Assembly (NCBI RefSeq): GCF_007565055.1
Contig: NC_044560.1
Span: 89,595,295 to 89,659,294, forward strand
Reading direction: 5' to 3'
DNA: 64,000 nucleotides
Origin: Rhinopithecus roxellana
Lineage: Eukaryota > Chordata > Mammalia > Primates > Cercopithecidae
The notes under the pieces were generated by a model that was not told where the DNA came from, did not search any database, and was given only the letters and a program-made list of their open reading frames with translations. Position numbers and translations under genes: made by a program. Shown piece by piece: positions 26,821-37,974 of the stretch; the stretch's first letter is position 1; every line of letters starts with the position of its first letter.

Positions 26821-27650
26821 CTTTAGAACAAGAAAAATCTTAAATGTGCCCGCTCCCTTCACACTTGCATGCCCCACTGCATCAGGATAAACTGCAGAGG
26901 GAAAAGCCGAACCTGTTAAGACCATTTTTAACCTCATTTGAATACTGTATGTACATAATTAAAAACATTTGGCCCCAAAGATTAATAACTCCTTCTACAT
27001 CTTCCTTTGACAGTCGCGCTGATTTGTCGGGCGGGGCGGGTGGGGTGGGCGCTTTCTGAGTTGATTAACACCTCCACGTTGCTTTGAGAAAAGTGTGGGG
27101 CGGCGACAGAAAATGCCACATTGCAGATGCCTGACTTGGGGATGGGACTCTGACTTCACGCCTCCCGATAGAGGCAGAGACTCACTTCTGACGGAGGGAA
27201 AGTATTACAAAAATATATATGTAACACATATTCTATTCCTGATTTAGGTCTATAATCTTATGAGCCAGACTGTAATGAATAAAGTTATAATTAGCTGTAG
27301 ATGAAGAACACGCAGCCGTGTTTTCTAGGGTGCACTTTAGGGCTCCAGTCCAATCTGCACATTTACAAGCTGTGCTATTTGCATTGACTTCCACAGACTC
27401 CACTCCGAGACAGAAGAGGCTGCATTATTGATTACAGCGTGTGCATCCTGCTTAGCTCTCTACTACACCCTGTGGGGTGTGGAAATGCAGGAGGAGGGAA
27501 CAGCCAGGAAATCCGGAAAACACTACCCCATCCTCACAGAATAGTTCCCCAAATAGCAGCATCAACGTTTAATCTACGCCAGAAAACCACTGGCATTTCC
27601 CCCCAACGATCTACCAGCTTGGACTAAATGGATGTAAATTAACTGTATAA
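26821..27650. other. Repeat-free block, candidate conserved non-coding element
   Basis: About 0.8 kb without recognised repeats inside repeat-rich DNA. It contains a G-run motif (27029-27049, five G-runs separated by single bases) and then AT-rich sequence with homeodomain-like 'ttataattagctgtag' (27280-27300). No open frame of note. Regulatory function is inferred only from composition and absence of transposons. Confidence 0.35.
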
Positions 27651-27651
27651 G

Positions 27652-27795
27652 TGACTGAGACATGAGCTGTGTGACCTTAGGCAAGTCACTTCCCTTCTTT
27701 GGGCCCTGGGTTTCGATCTTTGAAACGAGAAGTTGGGCTTGAATATCTCCAAGGGACTTTCCCCTCAGCATTGGAGGATCTTTGATTCTATCAAA
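27652..27795 (+). mobile_element. MIR SINE fragment
   Basis: 'gagctgtgtgaccttaggca', 'agtcacttcccttctttggg' and the variant 3' end 'ctccaagggactttcccctc' match a MIR subtype whose tail differs from the main one. Confidence 0.75.
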
Positions 27796-28284
27796 AGACA
27801 ACCATATCAGATGGTGACTGGACAAGCTTCTGCAGGACCAAGGCTTACCCCAAGCTGCCGAGGAGCCTAGTCCCCCATACACCTTCTCCATGTGTTTGAT
27901 GTGGTATGAAGTAGGATACTGGTAAATGTTTAACAACTGGCTCTCCAGTGAAAAAGCTCTGATTTATAGTGTTTTCCAATATCTGTGGTGTAAATACTCC
28001 CACTATGGTGAATGTCAACCTGCCAACATGATGTCACTGAATACAGAGTCGGGAAAAGATGCACATAATTGGCTCTCAGGAGCTGGCACTCCTACCAACT
28101 GCAGTGCACCACTCATGGTTTGTGTTGGGAGTTAACTGGCAAGTGGTCCCCCATCTCTTCTCCATCTCTCCTAGACAAGAGATTTTGAGCAACAGACAAC
28201 ACCACCGTTGCAGGTAGCAGAGAGAGTAACTTTGATCCTCTGGCTAATTCCCCTGCTATGTGGTTCTTGAGGTGACTTTTGCCT
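27796..28284. other. Unassigned unique sequence
   Basis: No repeat or gene recognised. Confidence 0.5.
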
Positions 28285-28825
28285 CAAGGTTAAGGACATG
28301 GGCTCATGAGCCAGACATCCAGGGTCTAAAATCTGACTCTGACACTTACCAGCTGTGTGGCCTTGGTCAAGTGACTTAACCTCTCTGTAAAAGATGTAAA
28401 GTGGGAGTCGTAAACATACCTAGTTCCTAGGTATGTTCGTCAGCTCAGGCTGCCATAAACTGGGTGGCCTAGACACCTCAACTGTATTTGCTCACAGTTC
28501 TGGAAGCCAAAAGTCTGAGATCAAGGTGGCAGCATGGCTAGGTTCTGGTTGAGGGCAACCTTCCTGGCTTGCAGACAGCTACCTTCTTTCTTGCTGTATC
28601 TTCATATGGCAGATCAGGGCTACACTGTTAGGACTTCTTTAATCACCTTATTACAGACCCTACCTACAATACAGCAACATGGTGAGTTAAGGCTTCAACA
28701 TACGAATTTTGGGGGACACAAATCAGTTAATAGCAATAAGGTTGTTACAAAAGTTGAGTTAATATATGTAAGACGCCTGCTACATGGTAAGCACTCAATA
28801 GACTTATTCATGGTTGGTATATTTT
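28285..28825 (+). mobile_element. MIR SINE split by an MLT1 LTR
   Basis: Left piece (28285-28433): 'catgggctcatgagccagac', 'accagctgtgtggccttggt', 'taacctctctgtaaaag'. Right piece (28737-28825): 'ggttgttacaaaagttgagt', 'taatatatgtaagacgcctg', 'ggtaagcactcaatagactt'. The two pieces rejoin as one nearly full MIR. Confidence 0.85.
28434..28736 (-). mobile_element. MLT1-type MaLR solo LTR
   Basis: Antisense MLT1 pattern: 'ctgccataaactgggtggcc', 'gctcacagttctggaagcca', 'ctgagatcaaggtggcagca', 'cttcaacatacgaattttgg', 'gggacacaaatcag'. Shortened internally relative to the family. No viral genes. Confidence 0.8.
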
Positions 28826-29982
<1,157 letters not shown>

Positions 29983-30095
29983 ACAGTCCTGGCTTTTGGC
30001 AACTGAGTCTAGCAGTGAGGTGAGCCTGTAAGTTTTGTTCTAGATATTACCCACTACCCATTATTCACAAACATTCCTGGGAGGTGTAACCAATT

Positions 30096-30981
30096 CAAAA
30101 ACAAAAAAAGACAAAACAGCCCAATTCGATGGGGAAAGATGTGAAGAGCCATTTCTCCAGAAAAGATATACAAATGGCCAAGAAGCACATGAAACGATGC
30201 TCAACATCATTAGTCATTAGGGAAATGCAAATCAAAACCACATTGAGATGCCACTTCACACCAACTAAGATGTCCATAAAAATGGTAAATAGTGAGCACT
30301 GATGAGGAAGTGGAGAAATTGGAACCCTTGTACATTGCCGATGGGGATGTAAAACGGTACAGCCTCTATGGAAAACAGTTTGGTGGTTCCTCAAAAAGTT
30401 AAAGATAGAATTTCTGTAAAGCCCAGCAATTCTATTTCTAGGTATATACCCAAAATATTTGAAAACAGATACTCAAATACTTGTACATACATGTTTATAG
30501 CAGCACTATTTACAATAACGAGAGATGGGAAGAACCCAAATGTCCATCAGCGTATGGACAAACAGAATGTGGCATATCCATACAATGGAATATTATTCAG
30601 TCATCAGATGGAATGAAATACAGATACATGGTAGGTGAACTACACATAGGACAAGGTGGGTGAACCTTGAAAACATTATGCCAAGTGAAGAAGCCAGGCA
30701 CAAATGGTCACATATGGTAAGATTCTTTTTATATGAAATATCCAGAATAGGTAAATCCACAGAAACGAAAAGCAGACTGGTGATTGCCAGGGTCCTGGGG
30801 GTTGTGGGGAGGAATAGGAATGACTGCTAAGGGGCAAAGGGTTTTCTTTTGAGGTGACAAAAAATGTTTGGAAGTTGATATAGATGGTGGTTGCACAATA
30901 TTGTGAAGGCATTAAATGCCACTCAACTTATGCTTTAAAATGGTTAATCTTATGTTATATTCTGTTTCAAACTTTTAAAAA
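30096..30981 (+). mobile_element. L1M 3' end, 5'-truncated
   Basis: Old L1 with recognisable ORF2 end and 3' UTR: 'aaatggccaagaagcacatg', 'gggaaatgcaaatcaaaacc', 'cagcaattctatttctaggt', 'ccatacaatggaatattatt', 'tgaaaacattatgccaagtg', 'gactggtgattgccagggtc'. Multiple stops break the frame, so it is dead. Confidence 0.9.
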
Positions 30982-31079
30982 GTTTGGTGTGGGGGAGGCA
31001 GGAGGAGGCCTCCAGGTTCTTTTCCTAATTACCGAGGTCCAGGGCCAGCCTGGGAAATGAGAGGAAAGAGGAACTCAGA

Positions 31080-31340
31080 ATTAATGAACTCCCCAGATGT
31101 GCCAGGAACAGTGCTAGGTCTTTTACCTGCCTTATTTCATTAAATGTTCCCACTTTGCCAGACACAGTACCGCTTGCTTTGTGTTTATTATACATCTCTG
31201 GTTGATTCTCCCAACAACTCTGAGAAGCATATCCACAGGGCTATTATTCCCACTTTATAGATAGGGCAGCTGAGACTCTTAAGTGTCAGGACCTGGTTTG
31301 GAACCCAAGCCTGTCTGACCACAGAGCTTCAGATTCTCAT
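31080..31340 (-). mobile_element. Two adjacent MIR fragments
   Basis: The first shows 'atgtgccaggaacagtgcta' and 'ccttatttcattaaatgtt'; the second repeats the same region ('actttgccagacacagtacc') and continues to 'attcccactttatagatagg' and 'ggaacccaagcctgtctgac'. Confidence 0.75.
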
Positions 31341-31344
31341 ATCA

Positions 31345-31860
31345 GCAGGTGCCCCTGAGGGCATCAGTGAAAGTCATAGCCAATACTCTTACAGCCGCAG
31401 CCACAACCAGCATGGTCACTGGAGAGAAAGGGGAGGGGGACAGGGGTGTTGTATCGCTTAGTTGCGTTTACCTCGCAGCTCCCCTTCCCTGTCCTCTAAT
31501 CAACACTGCGGCAGTATCATTGTCCTTCACAGGCCTTCTCTCCTCACAGGCCCTCAGTTAGTTTGTCTCTGTGGAATGACGGGGGTTGTACTTCCAACTC
31601 TGAAATGTCGATGATTCTCCCTCAACACCTTGACATTTGCTGAGGAACTTGGCAATGGGATGCGGATATAGGTGTCCCTAAAAGCTGTGCATGAATCAGA
31701 TCCTCGTTATGAAACCATACTTGTGTAAAGCAGAGAGCTAGGGTGTAACGTGAATAACCAGCCTCTAATTCATCACAAGCTTATAGATGTTTATAGAAGC
31801 TCAGAAGGAAGAGAAAGAAGAAAGGAAGGAAGCAAGAGATAGGGGAAAGTGTGGAAGGGG
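31345..31860. other. Unassigned unique sequence
   Basis: No repeat or gene recognised. A purine-rich stretch of GAAG units lies at 31801-31860. Confidence 0.45.
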
Positions 31861-31861
31861 T

Positions 31862-32070
31862 TAGGAGCAGGTACTTGGGAGCCAGAGGTTGTTAGTTTGG
31901 AGTTGGTGTCTCTGCTCTTGCAGCATGACCTTGGAGAAGTCACTTGACCTCTCTCAGCTTCCATGTTCTCATCTGTAAAATGGGGATACGAGTACCCACC
32001 AAATAAAATAACCTATTTCAAGGGCTTACCAGTCCTGGGCACTTAATAAACTCAATCAAATATAAATTAT
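31862..32070 (+). mobile_element. MIR SINE
   Basis: Sense MIR: 'agcatgaccttggagaagtc', 'acttgacctctctcagcttc', 'tgttctcatctgtaaaatgg', 'gggcacttaataaactcaat'. Confidence 0.88.
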
Positions 32071-32599
32071 TAAGCAAAGAAGGAGAGAGTGAAAACAGAA
32101 AGAATCAAAGGAGCATTTTGGCGGGGGCAGGAAACCCTGATTGAACCACACTGATTGAACCATGGGCCTGGTATTCTCAGCCACACAACCACAAGGAACA
32201 TACCCAGAATCACAGAAAGGTTGAAACTGAAGGAAAGGACTGATTTCTCTTTCTCTTTCTCAAATTTGGGGATGTGAAGCGAAGAGGCAGACATGGGGAT
32301 CCTCTTTAGGCCACCCCAGATTCCAGTTACTGCTGCTTATATTGCTTTGAAATATACCCCCAAACAATCAGCATACATCATCCAGAAAAGCACATTCCCT
32401 GCCCCACATAGACATATACTCTTGTGTATGCACTCTCACAAGATATATCAAAATGCTCACTTGCACCTTGTCCCGCACACTCACATGCATCCCCAACAAG
32501 ATTTGAGCACCAAGGTCAATGCCTCTCCTTGTGAGTGACCCTTTTATCACTTTGAATTGATTATCTTAGCATTATTTCCCTCCCCGAATCCCACTGATA
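32071..32599. other. Unassigned unique sequence
   Basis: No repeat or gene recognised; CA-rich around 32400-32500. Confidence 0.45.
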
Positions 32600-32870
32600 T
32601 CCCCATCTCTCAGACTGGGTCCAGCTCCTCTGTCCCGGGCTGTCAAAGCCCTGTGCTCCTTTCTTGCATGGCACTTAGCATAGTTTATCATCACACATGG
32701 ATGTGCACAATTATTTGATTGGTGTCTACTTCCCCTCCTAGACTTGCTTCTGCTTCAACGCTTCAGGAATCAAGTCTGTTTGGCTCATCCTGCACCTAGC
32801 ACCACGCCTGGCAAACAGTAACAGTTTAATAAATACACGTGGAATGTTGAAACGAATGAATGGCCACATA
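32600..32870 (+). mobile_element. L2 3' end
   Basis: Sense L2 tail: 'catggcacttagcatagttt', 'cctagcaccacgcctggcaa', 'gtttaataaatacacgtgga' and 'cgaatgaatgg'. Confidence 0.75.
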
Positions 32871-33590
32871 ATAATGAGTCTTTTCAAACTCAAGGTCTCA
32901 ACACCTCAGACTCCCATCCCTGACCCTGCCTCGCTGCAGGGACCTTGACCTTGCGTGAGACCCCAGCCTCTGCTCTGAGTCCAGGGCCTCTGCCCTCTGC
33001 CTCTGCTCTTTAGCCTCCTTGGCCAGGCGAGGCCCACTTTCTGGAGTCCAGACAGCGTCCTCTTTCCTTCAGCAGTGACGCTTACAGCCTCTCTTCCGGA
33101 AGTGTGGGCAGGGATCCCACCTTAGCATTCCCCAGCTCTGAGCTGGGGTCACAGTTAGGATACAACTACTCCAAAGGAGTCTTTAGGCCAGTGACCCCTC
33201 TGATCCTTTCCTGATCTCCCTGCCTTTCTCCATCTGCCAAACTCAGCACTTTCCCTCCCTTCCTTTATGCCCTTGACTCAAGCCTCGGATTCATTTTTTA
33301 AAATATTTACATTTCCTGCCCTTCTTCAGGGGACTCTGTCTCTCTAATAAATAGAACATGAGCAGTTGCTCTCACCTGACCCTGCGGCAGCACTGGGGGT
33401 GGGTGGGGCGGGGGGAGAGCCCTGGCTGCTGCCATTCCTCTCCACACAGGTGCCCTGGTCAGACCCACTCCTTCCACGCGGCCCTGACTGCCACCCACCC
33501 CCAGTCATTGTCTGATCCCACTCCCAGGAGCCCAGCGGAGCCCTGCCCTCCCCCTCATTAAATCAGAGGCCACGGTGCTCCTAGAGATGC
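32871..33590. other. GC-rich, repeat-poor sequence
   Basis: No repeats recognised. Contains a G-quadruplex-type run (33395-33415, four G-runs split by single bases). No credible gene. Confidence 0.45.
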
Positions 33591-34120
33591 GACAGAGGCA
33601 GCTGCCTGGCTTCCCAGACCCGAGTGAGCCCAAGGGGTTGATTAGCATATTGTTGTAGGGAAAGAAGTCTGGAGTAATCCTTTTTTCCTATTGATGCTAA
33701 ATAACATTACCTGAAGTTTCCTCCACCCCTCCAGCCAGCCAAAAGCAGCCAGAGAAAGCTCTGATTCTCCTCTCCTGTTCTCTCCCTCGTCCTCAACTCC
33801 CTCCTCCTTTCCTCCCCTCCATTCCCTTCTCCCTGGCCCCCTTCTATCTTCACCTTAGCTCCATCCTCTTTTAAAAAATGCAAACACAGGAGCCACCAGG
33901 AAGCAGCTCATCGTCTTCTCTGAAGACACCAGGCTTCTGCCTCTTTAGAGCTGGGGGCGCCTTCACAGGACCAGTGCTTTGCTCTGCCTGGAAAGCCATG
34001 GGAATGACAAATCTTTGGACAAATTACTGATTTCTCATCTAATTTACATCCAATTAGTGTGAGTGAAATGAATCATGTGGTCAGCCCCTCAGGGGAAACA
34101 TTGAGATAACAAATTCCCAG
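33591..34120. promoter_or_regulatory. Candidate conserved non-coding element
   Basis: Repeat-free. It holds AT-rich islands in GC-rich surroundings: 'ttgattagcatattgttg' and 'attgatgctaaataacatta' (33638-33712), and 'catctaatttacatccaatt' with 'ag' following (34037-34058), which look like homeodomain and POU-type binding words. I infer an enhancer from composition only; conservation has not been measured. Confidence 0.35.
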
Positions 34121-34500
34121 GGCTTCTTTCCTGGGGAACTGACGAGCCCTGGGGGAAGTCCATGATTTACCCCTCGGGTCAGAGGCCCCCTCCCTTCCCC
34201 CAGGCAGGTTACCCAGCCCATAGATCAACCCCGCCCCCTCCCAGCCACCAGGACAGGCCCCAGTGAGTTCAGGCTGGTAAAAAGGATGGGCTGGGTGAGG
34301 ACCAGGTCTCAGTTGCGCCCCGACTGTGGAGATCCACTTCAGATCTGAGTGCAGCCATGAGGTTTTGAAGCAAGTGTCAAGTCCTGGGCTGGCGGCTCAT
34401 TCCTTGGATCTCCACCACTCCCATAAGGACGTGGAGAGGTAGGCAGTCCCAGGCTGGTGATCCTAACTGGTGTTTTGCTGCCACTCACCGCATCTCAGGC
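34121..34500. other. GC-rich unique sequence
   Basis: No repeat or gene recognised. Confidence 0.45.
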
Positions 34501-34504
34501 CCCC

Positions 34505-34830
34505 GTTTTCAATACTTAACGCAGTGGCTCTTAACCCTCACGACAACGACAACATACTCTAGAAGACTGGCACTACTAGGGCCCTCTGCTTTACAGGGAA
34601 GGAAACTGAGGCCCAGACAGTACTTAGGAAGCTGCGGGGCTGAGAGTTTTGGACACCCGCAGTGTGATCTCAGAGTCCAGGCACTTAACCATCAGGGCTC
34701 CTTCTGCTACCTGCATTTTGCAGAGGAGGAAACTGAGTCTCAGAGTGGTGGGGGGGAAGTCAGTGCCCAAGGTCACGGAGCGCTTTTTGGCAGACGAGGA
34801 AGGTCAAATCCAGTGCTGTTCCTCCGCTTG
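34505..34830 (-). mobile_element. Two adjacent MIR fragments (tentative)
   Basis: 'tttacagggaaggaaactga' and 'gcccagacagtacttaggaa', then again 'attttgcagaggaggaaact' and 'gtgcccaaggtcacggagcg', fit two antisense MIR pieces in tandem. Confidence 0.65.
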
Positions 34831-35082
34831 CAGCTTCCTGTTGCTTGGTGAGCAGGACAACGTCAGAGGACCTCTGACTCCAGGGAGGTGGAAGCAGCTT
34901 TCAGGGTGAATGCGGGTGGATCGTGCGAGGCCGCCACCACTGCCAAGAAAAGAAACACACCACCGCACACCTTGCCATCCCTGGGTCACCACTTCCTTCT
35001 TTGTGTATGAAGAGCAGCAGGCGGAATTCAGCAAGGTTTTTCTAAAACGAGAAAGATGGCTTTCCGAAATCGTTTGAAGACT

Positions 35083-35140
35083 GGGGCGAGCGGGCGGGGC
35101 GGGGCGGGGCGGGGGGCGAGCGGGCGGGGCGGGGCGGGGG
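35083..35140. repeat. 30-bp GC-rich duplication with GGGGCGG boxes
   Basis: Two near-identical 30-bp copies of 'gcgagcgggcggggcggggc' plus extra G-runs. It contains repeated Sp1-type GGGCGG boxes and many closely spaced G-runs, so it may form G-quadruplexes. No CpG island of full length surrounds it. Confidence 0.85.
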
Positions 35141-35540
35141 CACGGGCTTCTTGTCTAAACAGTGCAGTGGCTGCATGTTTGGGGTGAGCTTGATCTTCCT
35201 GTGTAAACTTGTTTCTAGTCTGCTATTTAAAACCTGGCATATGGATGGGATCTCAGCTTCCAGTACTGGCAGTTCTTAACATTCACAGCGACTAAATAAA
35301 AAGGGAATTTTAAAAACCAAATGCAGTTTTACCCCATAATGAGGCAAAGAGAGAAGTACTAAGAAGTTAACAACTCCCGAACTTAGGCTCAGCCAACCCT
35401 GTAAATGTGGGGGCCTCTGCAATGCAGTGTGGGGTTCAGAGGAAAGGAAAAACGATGTTTTCTGAGCACCTAAGGTAGGCCTTAGCTTTTTGCGCTGGGG
35501 GCTTAGCCCCAGGGTTAGGATTAGGGTTAAGGGGATGGCC
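35141..35540. other. Unassigned unique sequence
   Basis: No repeat or gene recognised. Confidence 0.45.
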
Positions 35541-35544
35541 TGCA

Positions 35545-35745
35545 TAGTCAACCACCAGGTTTTGAAGCCCAGCTCTGTCACTCACTACCTGAGTGACCTT
35601 GGAAAAGTTACTTTACCTCTCTGAGCTTCCTCAGCCGTAAAACAGGTCTTAAATAGGACCCAACTCACAAGGATGCCATCAACATTGTGTGAGCTAATGT
35701 TTGTAAAGTGTGTAGCTTGATGCTCTGCACATACTAACTTATGTG
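35545..35745 (+). mobile_element. MIR SINE
   Basis: Sense MIR: 'agctctgtcactcactacct', 'gagtgaccttggaaaagtta', 'ctttacctctctgagcttcc'. Confidence 0.85.
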
Positions 35746-35797
35746 AAAAAACACACACATACTAACTTATGTGAAAAAACACACACACACACACACA
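35729..35797. repeat. 28-bp direct duplication ending in (CA)n
   Basis: 'atactaacttatgtgaaaaa' followed by ACACAC occurs at 35731 and again at 35759, exactly 28 bp apart, and the second copy extends into a CA run. This suggests slippage or unequal exchange at the CA tract. Confidence 0.9.
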
Positions 35798-35799
35798 AA

Positions 35800-36120
35800 A
35801 CCCCTGTAGTTATGACCTGCACATCTGCTGGAGCAGTGAGGATTGTTTTTCCCATTTTCAGCTATTGAGACTTCAGAGGATGCCATTTGTGCATGGAAGG
35901 GGGTGCATCTCTTTTGAGGGCTGAAGACAAACCTGTAACCCCAGGAATGGTAAGCACAGTAAGAAGAGAGGCCTGAGATGGTTAGGGAGTGAAAACACCG
36001 AGAACAGGTTCTGGAAAGAAGGAAGGGGCTCTAGCGGGCCTGTGACTTAGGTCACTACAGGCAGGAGCACAGTCACAAGGCTCCTGGGGCAGCAACCAGC
36101 TAGATTCCTCTCTGGGACCC
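35800..36120. other. Unassigned unique sequence
   Basis: No repeat or gene recognised. Confidence 0.45.
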
Positions 36121-36124
36121 CAGT

Positions 36125-36330
36125 AACAACAATTATTACGTGCTTACTATGTGTCTGGCACTGTTTCAAATACTTTACAAGTTTCGTTTGCTTTCGCTTA
36201 AGCCTCAGAATGGCTCATCGAAGTGGTTATTATTATTTTTGAATAGGAAATCAAGGCTCAGAGAATAAAGACCCAAGGCCACACAGCTAGAAAGTGAGTG
36301 ACGGGGCTGGGTAGTCAGGCTCCTTAAGTA
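36125..36330 (-). mobile_element. MIR SINE
   Basis: Antisense MIR: 'cttactatgtgtctggcact', 'ggaaatcaaggctcagagaa', 'aaggccacacagctagaaag'. Confidence 0.85.
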
Positions 36331-36609
36331 AACCTGCTTGGTTTACTGCCTCTACCAGCACAGGTCTTGGCACCAGCGGCATTTTGTAGCAGAGAATAAA
36401 TAATTGTCCTGGGGGGAAGGTAGAAATAGCCCCTTATGTCTAAGTAGACAATCAAGTTAGCTATCAGCCTCATTCATCTCGTTGGGACAGAGGCCCCTAA
36501 GACTCATTCAGGACTGCTTGCAGAGTCCCTTGACAATCAGACCATATCACTTGAACAACCAGCAAATAGCCTGTTCCCTGACCACCCCCACGAGGGAACC
36601 AACACTCCC

Positions 36610-36722
36610 TAGATGTGTGTCCTCAGTTTCCTGATCTGTAAAATGGGAAGATCATGATACCTACATTCTAAAACTGTTAGTGAGATTTGAGTAAAGCAGC
36701 TAGAACTGTACCTGGCACAGAC
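36610..36722 (+). mobile_element. MIR SINE fragment
   Basis: 'tcctcagtttcctgatctgt', 'aaaatgggaagatcatgata', and 'ctagaactgtacctggcaca'. Confidence 0.8.
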
Positions 36723-36734
36723 TTCTCAGTTTTT

Positions 36735-36812
36735 TTGTAACCAATGAGGAAACTGAGGTTCCGAGTGGTGGAGTGACTTGTTGAACTGTGCAGCAGCAGA
36801 TGAGATCAATAT
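36735..36812 (-). mobile_element. MIR SINE fragment
   Basis: 'ccaatgaggaaactgaggtt' with 'gtggagtgacttgttgaact' fits an antisense MIR piece abutting the previous sense copy. Confidence 0.6.
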
Positions 36813-36814
36813 CA

Positions 36815-37545
36815 GAAATGTTTCCTTTGGACACTGCTTGGTCAGCAGGGCTGGAAATGGGGCCATGCATGCTGCTGGGGAAATTGTCTGGGGCACCTGA
36901 TGGGGGAATCCAGTGATCTGAAGGACCACGACCCCAGTGATGTCTTGGGTCATCTTTGACTCATTTGTCTCAAAACACATGGACGAACGCCCCTGCTTCT
37001 CAGAGGCTCCTCCAACACATGTCCCATCCTGATTCTCCATCTCTCCAGAGCATCCCTTGGGAGGAAGAACTTTGTCCTGACTCAGAGATTCGCCCCAGGC
37101 GCTAAGGACGTACGGGTTCGGAGCTCCTGCTTCAGAGTCTGCCACTGTCAAGACTTATGGCCGCCTCATCTCTCCCCCTCGCTGGGTCTGGCTACATCAC
37201 TTATCTCCCTGACGCTGACCTGCCAGCAGCTGCAGGAGGCTCTCTCCGGTAAGATTTGATTAATGAGGTTCAGCAGCAACAAATCAGTCTTATGGAGCAG
37301 CCCTCCCCTCTCTGGGACACACTCTCACAACACCCGCTGCATACAAACTGCCCAGCGGGTGTGCGGCTGCTCCCAACCCTGCCTGTCAGCAGCCCCTGGC
37401 TCTGTGGCCCGAGTTCCATGGGCCGGACCTACCTGGAACTCACAGCTCACCCACCAGTACCCACTGCACCCATGTGCAAGCAAGAGGTGCTCATCTTCAA
37501 GAGAATCACATCTTAAGATAATAATATAATAGTGTAAAAAATAAC
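36815..37545. other. Unique sequence, possible conserved core
   Basis: No repeats recognised. 'gatttgattaatgaggttca' (37254-37273) has homeodomain-like words. A 141-codon minus-strand frame beginning at 37151 starts with TTG and overlaps plus-strand frames, so it is not called. Confidence 0.4.
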
Positions 37546-37550
37546 AGCTA

Positions 37551-37673
37551 CGAGTGGGGAGGATCATCTGAGCCCAGGAGGTCAAGGCTGCAGTAAGCCA
37601 CTGCACTCCAGCCTGGGTGAGGAAGTGAGACCTGTCTCAGAAAATAAATAAATAAATAAACAAATAAACAAAT
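37551..37673 (+). mobile_element. 5'-truncated Alu (right-end fragment)
   Basis: 'ggaggatcatctgagcccag', 'gaggtcaaggctgcagtaag' and 'ccactgcactccagcctggg' followed by an AAAT/AAAC tail. The flanks 'aacagctac' occur before (37542-37550) and after (37675-37683), so this is a genuine truncated insertion, AluJ-like in age. Confidence 0.85.
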
Positions 37674-37679
37674 ACAACA

Positions 37680-37885
37680 GCTACTATTTCTTGACCATAT
37701 GCAAGGCACTTGCAATCTTGTTTAATTGACAACCTTTTTGAGTGAGGATTTTATTATTCCCATTTTAAAGATGAGGTAACTGAGATGCAGGTGGGCTGGT
37801 AACTTGCCCAAAGTCACACAGTTAGAAAGGGGCAGAGCTGGAATTTGAACCCAGGCATCCTGGCCTGTAATCATACTTCCTTGCA
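37680..37885 (-). mobile_element. MIR SINE
   Basis: Antisense MIR: 'tattcccattttaaagatga', 'acttgcccaaagtcacacag', 'gctggaatttgaacccaggc'. The truncated Alu to the left seems to have landed in its first bases. Confidence 0.88.
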
Positions 37886-37943
37886 TGCTTGAAACCTTAC
37901 AACCTTTTGGAAATATGATGAAAGTGATAGTCCTTCTCCTAGC

Positions 37944-37970
37944 AAAAAAAAAAAAAAAAAAAAAAAAAAA
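37944..37970. repeat. Poly-A tract, 27 A
   Basis: An uninterrupted A run with no retroelement recognised immediately upstream. Confidence 0.95.
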
Positions 37971-37974
37971 TTCT

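Noticed and set aside
32541..32870. Possible gene 3' end with AATAAA
   Set aside because: The 'taataaat' belongs to the L2 3' tail.
35511..35534. Telomere-like 'agggttaggattagggttaa'
   Set aside because: Only two TTAGGG-like units are present, too few for an interstitial telomere; it is within chance expectation.
36726..37151. 141-codon minus-strand frame
   Set aside because: Starts with TTG, partly overlaps a MIR fragment, and has no recognisable domain.
37944..37970. Poly-A run as the tail of a processed pseudogene
   Set aside because: No recognisable mRNA-like sequence or target duplication was found upstream.
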